Assembly: GCA_947071955.1 (NCBI GenBank)
Contig: CAMTGL010000113.1
Span: 1-6,646, forward strand
Direction: 5' to 3'
Length of the DNA: 6,646 bases
From: an uncultured Plesiomonas sp.
GTDB taxonomy: Bacteria > Pseudomonadota > Gammaproteobacteria > Enterobacterales > CAMTGL01
Part shown: positions 1-6,068 of the stretch, one piece after another
Layout of the letters: each line of letters starts with the position of its first letter
How positions within the stretch are numbered: the stretch's first letter is position 1
Translations under genes and position numbers: made by a program
The notes under the pieces: generated by a model
Seen by the model: only the letters and a program-made list of their open reading frames with translations
The model's database searches: none
Told to the model about the DNA's origin: nothing

Positions 1-308
1 CCGTTGAGCAGCGCAATTTTTCCGGTGAAATTCAGTGCATGCTGAATCGTGGGCAAATCGCGGCTATAGAGCTGATCTTGGAGATTTTTTGATCCCGTAG
101 AGATAATTGTTTTGCGTTTTGCCGCCAGTGCCGGCACTAAATACGCATAGGTTTTCCCTGTGCCCGTGCCCGCTTCAACCACGAGTGATGTATTCTGCAA
201 AATAGCATTGGCTACCGCATCAGCCATTTGGCGCTGCGGTTCACGCGCTTTAAACCCATTAATAGCCTGTGCCAGCGCGCCATTATCCGCAAAATATTTC
301 TCAATCAC
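1..308 (-). CDS. yoaA: YoaA-type ATP-dependent DNA helicase (DinG/XPD-like), N-terminal part, cut by window edge
   Basis: The minus strand encodes 102 codons of an SF2 helicase of the DinG/YoaA (XPD-like) family; the rest lies beyond position 1. Visible motifs are the Q-motif-like FKAREPQRQM (residues 19-28), Walker A GTGTGKT (47-53) that binds ATP, and motif Ia-like ISTGSKNLQDQL (69-80). The sequence aligns with the N-terminus of E. coli YoaA as I recall it (G-F-K-x-R-E-P-Q-R-Q-M-A, then E-A-G-T-G-T-G-K-T). Family knowledge: YoaA is a DNA-repair helicase with an iron-sulfur domain that works with the clamp-loader chi subunit (HolC) and aids tolerance of replication blocks; the Fe-S cysteines would lie outside this window. 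GTG at 308-306 is chosen because the only in-frame stop upstream is seven codons away, no ATG lies between, and the length then matches E. coli. No strong Shine-Dalgarno sequence is seen. DinG itself is the main alternative, but the YoaA match is closer. Confidence 0.9.
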   Translation of the reverse strand, partial: MIEKYFADNGALAQAINGFKAREPQRQMADAVANAILQNTSLVVEAGTGTGKTYAYLVPALAAKRKTIISTGSKNLQDQLYSRDLPTIQHALNFTGKIALLN

Positions 309-349
309 ACCGCAGCCTATTACCCGTTATTTTGATGGTCCGACACACA

Positions 350-379
350 ATTATGCCAACTGTATATCAATACAGCCAA
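350..379 (-). promoter_or_regulatory. Predicted sigma70 promoter of yoaA
   Basis: Read on the minus strand, a -35 element TTGGCT (379-374; 4 of 6 consensus bases) and a -10 element CATAAT (355-350; 5 of 6) are separated by 18 bp. Transcription would start near 343, giving a 5' UTR of about 35 nt before the GTG at 308. The LexA box at 360-375 sits inside the spacer, which fits repression by blocking RNA polymerase. The elements are seen in the sequence; promoter activity is inferred. Confidence 0.6.
360..375. promoter_or_regulatory. LexA (SOS) box upstream of yoaA
   Basis: The 16-bp site CTGTATATCAATACAG is a perfect 6-bp inverted repeat (CTGTAT / ATACAG) around ATCA. It fits the gammaproteobacterial LexA consensus CTGT-N8-ACAG and differs from the idealised CTGTATATATATACAG at only two central positions. 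It lies 51 nt before the yoaA start codon and between the -35 and -10 elements of the predicted yoaA promoter. This suggests that yoaA is repressed by LexA and induced by DNA damage, which agrees with reports that E. coli yoaA is damage-inducible. It lies about 120 bp from the his promoter candidate and is not expected to control his. Confidence 0.8.
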
Positions 380-550
380 TATGATCTGCCATTGCGCGAA
401 TCATCCCGCATGCCAGACCGTAAGCCGGCATTAAACCCAACGCAAAGATTGCACTGAAAGTGTTATTTTACAGTTGCTTTTAAACGCAGCTTTGGTTAAG
501 TTGAAATTAATATGAATAGATAATCATCATGTATTGTTGAGATATTATCC
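380..550. promoter_or_regulatory. Intergenic region with weak candidate his operon promoter (496-524)
   Basis: Between the yoaA promoter and hisL no gene is supported. The stretch 497-550 is A+T-rich. The best -10 match on the plus strand is GATAAT (519-524; 5 of 6), with a poor -35 TTAAGT (496-501; 3 of 6) at 17 bp spacing. This would start the transcript near 531, about 20 nt before hisL. A good -35-like TTGAAA (501-506) is only 12 bp from that -10 and so is unlikely to pair with it. A promoter must exist here because the leader and operon follow, but its exact position is uncertain. Confidence 0.35.
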
Positions 551-628
551 ATGAATTTACTGACTGTAACATCGGCTGCACGTAGCACACTGCGTATTAG
601 CCATCACCACCATCATCACCCTGAGTAG
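551..628 (+). CDS. hisL: his operon leader peptide
   Basis: A 25-codon ORF starts at ATG 551 and ends with TAG at 626-628. Residues 18-23 are six consecutive histidines (CAT CAC CAC CAT CAT CAC, 602-619), followed by Pro-Glu and the stop. It is a regulatory peptide: ribosome progress through the His codons reports the level of charged histidyl-tRNA and sets the fold of the RNA downstream. The remembered enteric peptide has 16 residues and seven histidines, so this one has a longer N-terminal part and one fewer His. The start is set by an in-frame TAA at 521-523 and the absence of any other ATG/GTG/TTG after it; the Shine-Dalgarno is weak (GAG at 539-541, 9 nt before the ATG). The placement directly before a pause hairpin and terminator makes the assignment secure. 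Confidence 0.93.
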   Translation: MNLLTVTSAARSTLRISHHHHHHPE

Positions 629-655
629 TCTTTCAGGCGATGTTCCGTGGAAGAC
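628..655 (+). promoter_or_regulatory. his leader pause hairpin (A:B)
   Basis: GTCTTTCA (628-635) pairs with TGGAAGAC (648-655), 8 bp with one G-U pair, loop 12 nt. The first arm begins at the last base of the hisL stop codon. The sequence GTCTTTCAGGCGATGT matches the enterobacterial his pause region as I recall it; that RNA polymerase pause keeps transcription in step with the leader ribosome. The second arm can alternatively pair with 667-673 (GGAAGA with TCTTCC), so this hairpin competes with a downstream fold. Confidence 0.8.
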
Positions 656-662
656 ACTCAAC

Positions 663-712
663 GAGATCTTCCGGTGGACAGTCAGAACCAATCAGAGCCC
701 TCGGAAGATCTT
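663..712 (+). promoter_or_regulatory. his antiterminator pairing
   Basis: GATCTTCCGG (665-674) is complementary to TCGGAAGATC (701-710) over 10 bp with one terminal G-U, extendable by A664-U711 and G663-U712. The downstream arm overlaps the 5' arm of the terminator (694-705), so the two folds exclude each other. The upstream arm can also pair with the pause hairpin's second arm (649-654), so one strand has two competing partners, as expected of an attenuator. Which fold dominates at each ribosome position is inferred and was not computed. Confidence 0.75.
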
Positions 713-728
713 ACTCCGGGGGCTTTTT
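694..728 (+). terminator. his attenuator (intrinsic terminator)
   Basis: AGCCCTCGGA (696-705) pairs with TCCGGGGGCT (715-724) over 10 bp with one G-U, extendable outward by two weaker pairs to 694/726. The loop is 9 nt (706-714). A run of five T (724-728) follows. It lies 66 nt after the hisL stop and 178 nt before hisG. When leader translation is fast it should end transcription before hisG; when ribosomes stall on the His codons the antiterminator pairing should prevent it from forming. Confidence 0.9.
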
Positions 729-906
729 ACTGTGTAACGCAGCATATCATGCGCTAACAGGCAAAACGTCAACGGAAGACGTAACGAATCGAATCGAGTC
801 ACTACTTTTAAAATAGTGATTTTAAGATCTGGATTTTTAGGATTGTGAAGAGTTCAAAAACACAGAATTCACACTATTTCAGAATCGACCAAACAAGGAA
901 TTTGCC
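729..906 (+). other. Untranslated spacer between attenuator and hisG, with small inverted repeats
   Basis: No coding region is supported here. Visible structures are ACGTC/GACGT (766-770 / 778-782, 7-nt loop), a tandem GAATC repeat near 786-795, and TCACTA/TAGTGA (799-804 / 814-819) whose 9-nt loop contains further T-A complementarity and which is followed by TTTT (820-823). The last looks terminator-like but has only a 6-bp AT-rich stem, so efficient termination is doubtful. The region ends with the hisG Shine-Dalgarno AAGGAA (895-900), 6 nt before ATG 907. The function of the spacer is unknown. Confidence 0.5.
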
Positions 907-1806
907 ATGCTAAACAACAACCGACTGCGCATTGCTATGCAGAAATCCGGCCGCCTGAGTGATGACTCACGCGAGCTGCTGGCCCGTTGCGGTGTTAAAA
1001 TCAATTTGCAACAGCAACGCCTGATCGCTTTTGCCGAAAATATGCCTATCGACATTCTGCGTGTCCGTGATGATGATATCCCCGGTCTGGTGATGGATGG
1101 CGTGGTTGATCTTGGCATTATCGGTGAAAATGTGCTGGAGGAAGAGCTACTTGGTCGTCAGGCACGCGGTGAAAACCCGCAATACCAAACCCTGCGCCGA
1201 CTCGATTTTGGCAGTTGCCGCTTATCTCTGGCTGTGCCATTTGACCATGCGTATAACGCCCCCGATTCGCTCATCAACGCTCGCATTGCCACCTCATACC
1301 CAAACTTACTCAAACGTTATATGGATGAGAAAGGCATTCCCTTTAAAAGCTGTCTGTTGAATGGTTCTGTCGAGGTTGCGCCGCGGGCCGGCCTTGCTGA
1401 CGCCATTTGTGATCTGGTCTCTACCGGTGCAACACTCGAAGCCAATGGCCTACGTGAAGCGGAAGTCATTTATCGCTCCAAAGCGGCGCTAATTCAACGG
1501 GCCGGTGAGATGCCCGATGAAAAACAGCAGCTTATTAACCGCCTGCTGACCCGTATGCAGGGGGTTATTCAAGCCCGTGAATCAAAATACATTATGCTAC
1601 ATGCACCAACTGAACAGCTCGAAGAGATTATCGCCTTGCTGCCCGGCGCTGAACGCCCAACTGTGCTGCCTCTGGCCAATGAAAAGCATCGGGTAGCCAT
1701 GCACATGGTTAGCACTGAAACCCTGTTCTGGGAAACAATGGAGCAACTCAAAAGTCTGGGTGCAAGTTCAATTCTAGTGCTGCCAATTGAAAAGATGATG
1801 GAGTAA
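907..1806 (+). CDS. hisG: ATP phosphoribosyltransferase, long (hexameric) form
   Basis: HisG catalyses the first step of histidine synthesis, joining ATP and PRPP to give N1-(5-phosphoribosyl)-ATP in the cytoplasm. At 299 residues it has the same length as the E. coli enzyme, the long form that carries its own C-terminal regulatory domain and needs no HisZ. Seen motifs are the N-terminal RLRIAMQKSGRL (6-17), GVVDLGIIGENVLEE (65-79), and the PRPP-binding loop DLVSTGATLEANGL (169-182). Residues from about 225 on form the ACT-like domain where histidine binds in this family, so feedback inhibition is expected. ATG 907 is preceded by AAGGAA at 895-900. It is the first structural gene after the attenuator and ends 5 nt before hisD. 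No missing catalytic motif or frameshift is visible. Confidence 0.98.
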   Translation: MLNNNRLRIAMQKSGRLSDDSRELLARCGVKINLQQQRLIAFAENMPIDILRVRDDDIPGLVMDGVVDLGIIGENVLEEELLGRQARGENPQYQTLRRLDFGSCRLSLAVPFDHAYNAPDSLINARIATSYPNLLKRYMDEKGIPFKSCLLNGSVEVAPRAGLADAICDLVSTGATLEANGLREAEVIYRSKAALIQRAGEMPDEKQQLINRLLTRMQGVIQARESKYIMLHAPTEQLEEIIALLPGAERPTVLPLANEKHRVAMHMVSTETLFWETMEQLKSLGASSILVLPIEKMME

Positions 1807-1811
1807 CAACC

Positions 1812-3155
1812 ATGCAAATTATTGATTGGACAGCCCTCAGCCGCACGGAGCAAGGCCGTAAAGAGCAAGAGCGCTTGCTGACCCGACCCGCTATCAGTGG
1901 CTCAAATGAGATCAGTGCTCAAGTGCGTACTATTATCGATACCGTGCGCACCGGCGGCGATCAGGCGTTGCTCGACTTAACCGAACGTTTTGACCGCTGC
2001 CGCCCGACAAACTTGCAGGTCAGCCCGTCAGACATTGAGGCCGCAAGTGCCCGTTTACCAAATGAAATGAAACAGGCATTAACGCAGGCTTATGCCAATA
2101 TCGCCGTTTTTCACGAAGCCCAACAACCGCAGCCTGTAGATATTGAAACGCAAGCGGGCGTTCGCTGTGAAGTGATTACCCGCCCTATCCGTGCGGTAGG
2201 TCTATACATTCCCGGCGGCTCTGCGCCGCTGCTGTCTACCACGCTGATGCTCGGTATTCCGGCACGTATTGCCGGATGTCAGCAGGTTGTGCTTTGCTCA
2301 CCGCCACCCATTGCAGATGAAATTTTGTATGTTGCCGCCCTGTGTGGGATCACACAGATATTCAATGTTGGCGGCGCACAAGCCATTGCTGCCATGGCCT
2401 ACGGTACGGAGTCTATCCCCAAAGCGGATAAGATTTTTGGACCGGGTAATGCGTATGTCACCGAAGCCAAAAAGCAAGTTAGCCAAGACTTTGCAGGAGC
2501 AGCGATGGATATGCCGGCCGGCCCTTCAGAAGTCCTCGTGATTGCTGACGGTGAGGCTAACCCAGCATTTATTGCCAGTGATCTGTTATCACAGGCCGAA
2601 CACGGGCCAGATTCTCAGGTGATATTAGTTACGCCTAGCCCATGCCTAGCACAACAGGTTGCCGATGAAGTTGAGCGCCAGTTAGCACTGCTGCCGCGTG
2701 CCTCTATCGCCACACAAGCCCTGCAAGAGAGCCGCTTAATTGTTACTGCCGATCTGAACGAAGCGGTAACCCTCAGCAACCGCTACGGGCCGGAGCACCT
2801 GATTGTACAAACCGCACAACCGCGCAGTTTACTGCCGCAATTGCATAATGCCGGATCGATTTTTTTAGGCGCATGGACACCTGAGTCTGCCGGTGATTAC
2901 GCCTCAGGCACTAACCATGTACTGCCTACTTACGGGTACACGTGCACTTACTCCAGCCTCGGTTTAGCCGATTTTATGAAGCGCATGACGGTGCAAGAGA
3001 TCACCCCCGAAGGTTTGCTCACGCTCGCCCCGACCGTAGAGATGATGGCGCGCGCCGAAAAACTCGAAGCACACCGCTTTGCAGTCAGTATTCGGGTTAA
3101 GGCTCTGCAAGCAGGCTCGTGTTCACCCGTGCAAAAACAAGGAGTTGATGCATGA
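1812..3155 (+). CDS. hisD: Histidinol dehydrogenase
   Basis: HisD performs the last two steps, oxidising L-histidinol through histidinal to L-histidine with two NAD+. All catalytic and zinc positions known from E. coli are present with an offset of two: zinc ligands Gln261, His264, Asp362 and His421, and the acid-base pair Glu328-His329 in YGPEHL. The glycine-rich YIPGGSAPL segment and the PAGPSEV segment are also intact. The protein has 447 residues against 434 in E. coli; about 11 of the extra residues form a C-terminal tail after the usual end, and this tail also contains the Shine-Dalgarno of hisC (AAGGAG, 3139-3144). Translation starts at ATG 1812, with GGAG at 1800-1803 inside the end of hisG. 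The stop TGA overlaps the hisC start (ATGA), which suggests coupled translation. Confidence 0.98.
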   Translation: MQIIDWTALSRTEQGRKEQERLLTRPAISGSNEISAQVRTIIDTVRTGGDQALLDLTERFDRCRPTNLQVSPSDIEAASARLPNEMKQALTQAYANIAVFHEAQQPQPVDIETQAGVRCEVITRPIRAVGLYIPGGSAPLLSTTLMLGIPARIAGCQQVVLCSPPPIADEILYVAALCGITQIFNVGGAQAIAAMAYGTESIPKADKIFGPGNAYVTEAKKQVSQDFAGAAMDMPAGPSEVLVIADGEANPAFIASDLLSQAEHGPDSQVILVTPSPCLAQQVADEVERQLALLPRASIATQALQESRLIVTADLNEAVTLSNRYGPEHLIVQTAQPRSLLPQLHNAGSIFLGAWTPESAGDYASGTNHVLPTYGYTCTYSSLGLADFMKRMTVQEITPEGLLTLAPTVEMMARAEKLEAHRFAVSIRVKALQAGSCSPVQKQGVDA

Positions 3156-4306
3156 AACCCTCTCTATCATTCAATGCAACATTACCTACTGATGACGTGA
3201 GCTCTGCATTTAACGCCGATACGCTGGCACGCGACAACGTGCGTAAACTGACTCCGTATCTGTCAGCGCGCCGCATCGGGGGGCGTGGTGATGTCTGGTT
3301 AAACGCCAATGAATACCCCGTCGCGCCTAACTATTCGTTAACCACACAAAAGCTCAACCGTTATCCAGAGTGCCAGCCAGAGAGCGTGATTACCCGTTAC
3401 GCCGCCTATGCCAATCTCATGCCCGAACAAGTGTTGGTCAGCCGTGGCGCAGATGAAGCGATAGAGCTGGTGATCCGCGCCTTTTGCGAACCCGCACGCG
3501 ATGCGGTGATGTTTTGCCCACCGACCTACGGTATGTACACAGTCAGCGCTGAAACGCTCGGTATTGCGCGAAAAATCGTGCCCAGCACCGCAGACTGGCA
3601 GCTCGATCTTCCAGCTATTCATGCCGCACTTGATCAGGTCAAAGTTGTCTTTGTGTGCAGCCCGAACAACCCGACCGGCAACCTGCTGCAACAACAAGAC
3701 TTGCATGCGCTGCTGCAACTCACTGCTGGAAAAGCCATCGTGGTGATTGATGAAGCGTATATCGAGTTTTGTCCGCAACACAGCTGTGTACCGTTGCTGC
3801 AACAGTACCCGAATCTGGTGATTTTACGAACCCTGTCAAAAGCGTTTGCACTAGCAGGATTACGCTGCGGCTTTGCGCTTTCATCCCCCGACATTATTCG
3901 TTTGCTATTAAAAGTCATTGCCCCCTACCCACTACCGCTACCGGTTGCTGACATTGCCGCGCAAGCACTGAGCGAACAAGGGATTGCGGCTATGCAACGC
4001 AATGTTGATTCCTTGCGCACAACCCGCACATGGCTAAGTCAAGAGCTGCGAAAAAGCCCGCTATGCGACACTGTCTACCCCAGCGAAAGCAACTGGATCA
4101 CGGTTCGCTTCCATAACGGTGAGAAAGTATTCAAAAATTTGTGGGATCAAGGCATTATCGTTAGAGATCAAGGAAAACAACCCGGTTTGTATAACTGTCT
4201 GCGCATCTCAATTGGCACACAAGAAGAGTGTCAGCGCACGCTGAATGTCATCAACGCGATGCCGTTATCCGATGAGATGTGCTGCCAGCAAGGAGGCATG
4301 CAGTGA
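3152..4306 (+). CDS. hisC: Histidinol-phosphate aminotransferase
   Basis: HisC is a PLP-dependent class I/II aminotransferase that converts imidazole acetol-phosphate and glutamate to histidinol-phosphate and 2-oxoglutarate. The PLP lysine is Lys230 in TLSKAFALAGLR (Lys214 in E. coli); Asp200 in DEAYIEF should contact the pyridine nitrogen and Asn173 lies in CSPNNPTG. The typical N-terminal part, VRKLTPYLSARR then LNANEYP, is present. The protein has 384 residues against 356 in E. coli: roughly 16 extra at the N-terminus, rich in Ser, Thr and Asn, and about 10 at the C-terminus. The start at ATG 3152 is supported by AAGGAG 7 nt upstream and by the 4-nt overlap with the hisD stop, so the N-terminal extension appears genuine. 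Its stop TGA overlaps the hisB GTG start. Confidence 0.97.
   Translation: MKPSLSFNATLPTDDVSSAFNADTLARDNVRKLTPYLSARRIGGRGDVWLNANEYPVAPNYSLTTQKLNRYPECQPESVITRYAAYANLMPEQVLVSRGADEAIELVIRAFCEPARDAVMFCPPTYGMYTVSAETLGIARKIVPSTADWQLDLPAIHAALDQVKVVFVCSPNNPTGNLLQQQDLHALLQLTAGKAIVVIDEAYIEFCPQHSCVPLLQQYPNLVILRTLSKAFALAGLRCGFALSSPDIIRLLLKVIAPYPLPLPVADIAAQALSEQGIAAMQRNVDSLRTTRTWLSQELRKSPLCDTVYPSESNWITVRFHNGEKVFKNLWDQGIIVRDQGKQPGLYNCLRISIGTQEECQRTLNVINAMPLSDEMCCQQGGMQ
4290..4305 (+). promoter_or_regulatory. Shine-Dalgarno that fixes the hisB GTG start
   Basis: A near-perfect ribosome binding site AAGGAGG (4290-4296) lies 6 nt before GTG 4303-4305. The reading frame is also open from an earlier GTG at 4279, but that codon lies upstream of this site and cannot use it. 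GTG 4303 overlaps the hisC stop as GTGA, matching the ATGA overlap at hisD-hisC. The site therefore decides for a 382-residue HisB. Confidence 0.85.
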
Positions 4307-5451
4307 AAAAAAGAGTGCGTTACGCAGCAGAAACCGCGCGCCATGCGCAGCCACACAAAGCACAACTGAATAAATCCAATTCAGTTGCACGTAATTACCT
4401 GTTTATTGATCGTGATGGCACGCTGATTAAAGAGCCACCGGAAGATTTTCAGGTTGATCGTCTCGATAAACTCAAACTCGAAGCGGGCGTTATTCCGGCG
4501 CTGTTAACACTGCAGCGTCAAGGTTACACGCTGGTGATGATCACCAATCAAGACGGCTTAGGTACAGACAGTTTGCCACAAGCTGATTTTGACCTGCCGC
4601 ACAACGCTATGCTCGATATTTTCAGCTCTCAGGGTATTGAGTTTGCTGACATTTTAATTTGTCCGCATTTTGAGCACGACAACTGTACCTGTCGGAAACC
4701 GAAACTTGGGCTGGTAAAACGCTACATGGAATCGGGCAGCATTGATCATGCGCACTCCTTTGTTATTGGCGACAGACAAACTGATCTGAAACTTGCCGAA
4801 AACATGGGCATTAACGGCATTCTCTATCACCCTGACAATACAAATTGGCCGATGATTGTTCAGCGCCTGAGCTTTCCGGCCCGTACTGCCAGCATCAGCC
4901 GTATTACGCGCGAAACCGATATTAGCGTACAAGTTTGGTTAGATGAGAACGGTGAAAACCAGATCAGCACCGGATTAGGTTTTTTTGACCACATGCTTGA
5001 TCAGATTGCCACCCATGGCGGTTTTCGCATGAATATTGCCGTCAGCGGCGATCTGCACATTGATGATCACCACACTATTGAAGATACCGCTTTAGCACTC
5101 GGCCAAGCCCTGCGACAAGCACTGGGCAACAAACGCGGTATTGGTCGGTTTGGGTTTGTGCTGCCGATGGATGAGTGTCTAGCACGTTGTGCGCTTGATC
5201 TCTCCGGCCGCCCCTACTTGAAATTCAAAGCGGATTTTAACCGCGATCAAGTCGGGGATCTGAGCACTGAAATGGTGCAGCACTTCTTCCGTTCACTGAC
5301 CGACAGCCTAGGCTGCACCTTGCACCTAAAAACCAAAGGAAAAAATAGCCACCACATGGTAGAAAGCCTGTTCAAAGCATTTGGCCGCACACTACGTCAG
5401 GCCATTCACATGCAGGGTGATGCATTGCCAAGCTCAAAAGGAGTTTTGTAG
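4303..5451 (+). CDS. hisB: Bifunctional histidinol-phosphatase / imidazoleglycerol-phosphate dehydratase
   Basis: This fused enzyme dehydrates imidazoleglycerol-phosphate (C-terminal domain) and dephosphorylates histidinol-phosphate (N-terminal HAD domain). HAD motifs: nucleophile Asp36 and Asp38 in FIDRDGT, TNQDG (81-85), and GDRQTD with Asp157 and Asp161. The structural zinc site of the enteric enzyme is complete: Cys120, His122, Cys128, Cys130. From about residue 195 on, the dehydratase domain carries its two metal-binding repeats HHTIE (256-260) and HHMVE (350-354), and ends LPSSKGVL as in E. coli. With the GTG 4303 start it has 382 residues; E. coli has about 355. The difference is an N-terminal extension of about 27 residues with many Lys and Arg and no acidic residue except one Glu, unlike a signal peptide. 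No in-frame ATG, GTG or TTG lies between it and the HAD motif. The stop TAG directly abuts the hisH ATG. Confidence 0.96.
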   Translation: MKKRVRYAAETARHAQPHKAQLNKSNSVARNYLFIDRDGTLIKEPPEDFQVDRLDKLKLEAGVIPALLTLQRQGYTLVMITNQDGLGTDSLPQADFDLPHNAMLDIFSSQGIEFADILICPHFEHDNCTCRKPKLGLVKRYMESGSIDHAHSFVIGDRQTDLKLAENMGINGILYHPDNTNWPMIVQRLSFPARTASISRITRETDISVQVWLDENGENQISTGLGFFDHMLDQIATHGGFRMNIAVSGDLHIDDHHTIEDTALALGQALRQALGNKRGIGRFGFVLPMDECLARCALDLSGRPYLKFKADFNRDQVGDLSTEMVQHFFRSLTDSLGCTLHLKTKGKNSHHMVESLFKAFGRTLRQAIHMQGDALPSSKGVL

Positions 5452-6063
5452 ATGCCACAACAGACCCCGCAAACCCGTGTGGTCATTATTGATACCGGCT
5501 GTGCCAACCTTGCTTCGGTCTATTTTGCCGTGCAAAAACTCGGCTACCACCCGGTTATCAGCAAAGAAGCTGATGTGATCCTCACCGCTGATAAATTGCT
5601 GCTGCCCGGCGTAGGTACGGCCAGTACCGCCATGGAACAGTTGCATGATCGCAATCTGATCGCCCTGATCAGAGCCTGTACCCAACCAGTATTGGGGATC
5701 TGCTTAGGCATGCAACTGATGGCCGAATATTGCGAAGAGGGTAATACCCATACTCTCGGGGTGATCCCTGATACCTCGGTTCTGCAAATGACCGATTTTG
5801 GCCTGCCTCTGCCCCACATGGGCTGGAACCGCGTGTACCCAAAAGCGGGCCATCGCCTATTTAATAATATTGCCGATGGCGAGTATTTTTACTTTGTTCA
5901 CAGCTATGCGATGCAGATCAGTCATCACACGATTGCTCAGTGTCATTACGGCGAAGCCTTCTCTGCAGCAGTGCAACAGGATAATTTTTACGGTGTGCAG
6001 TTTCACCCTGAACGATCCGGTAAAGCCGGTGCCCAGTTACTGAAAAACTTTCTGGAGATGTAA
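5452..6063 (+). CDS. hisH: Imidazole glycerol phosphate synthase, glutamine amidotransferase subunit
   Basis: HisH is a class I glutaminase that releases ammonia from glutamine and channels it to HisF, which makes imidazoleglycerol-phosphate and AICAR. The catalytic triad is present: Cys84 in GICLGMQ, His185 and Glu187 in QFHPERSG. The oxyanion-strand segment PGVGTA, the N-terminal IIDTGCANL, and the conserved LPHMGWNRVYP and YFYFVHSYAM blocks are intact. It has 203 residues against 196 in E. coli, with a slightly longer N-terminus (MPQQTPQTR). ATG 5452 follows the hisB stop with no gap, and AAGGAG (5438-5443) lies 8 nt upstream. Its partner HisF is not in the window and probably follows hisA. 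Confidence 0.97.
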   Translation: MPQQTPQTRVVIIDTGCANLASVYFAVQKLGYHPVISKEADVILTADKLLLPGVGTASTAMEQLHDRNLIALIRACTQPVLGICLGMQLMAEYCEEGNTHTLGVIPDTSVLQMTDFGLPLPHMGWNRVYPKAGHRLFNNIADGEYFYFVHSYAMQISHHTIAQCHYGEAFSAAVQQDNFYGVQFHPERSGKAGAQLLKNFLEM

Positions 6064-6068
6064 CAAGG

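Noticed and set aside
351..431. Short minus-strand ORF of 26 codons (MPAYGLACGMIRAMADH...) that reads like protein
   Set aside because: Its 3' end overlaps the predicted yoaA promoter and LexA box, there is no good ribosome binding site, and I recognise no family. A gene remnant is possible but unsupported.
442..452. GCAAAGATTGC, an inverted repeat slightly resembling a PurR-type operator
   Set aside because: The 3-nt odd spacer and poor right half do not fit the PurR consensus, which has an even CG centre; the short repeat can occur by chance.
799..823. Possible second intrinsic terminator before hisG
   Set aside because: The stem is only 6 bp and AT-rich with a short T-run, and a strong terminator here would silence the operon. 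Listed only as an inverted repeat.
3338..3802. 154-codon open frame on the minus strand inside hisC
   Set aside because: It lies fully within a well-supported aminotransferase gene, resembles no family I know, and is a typical antisense shadow of a coding region.
4279..4302. Earlier GTG start for hisB
   Set aside because: It lies upstream of the strong AAGGAGG site at 4290-4296, which is correctly spaced for GTG 4303 only.
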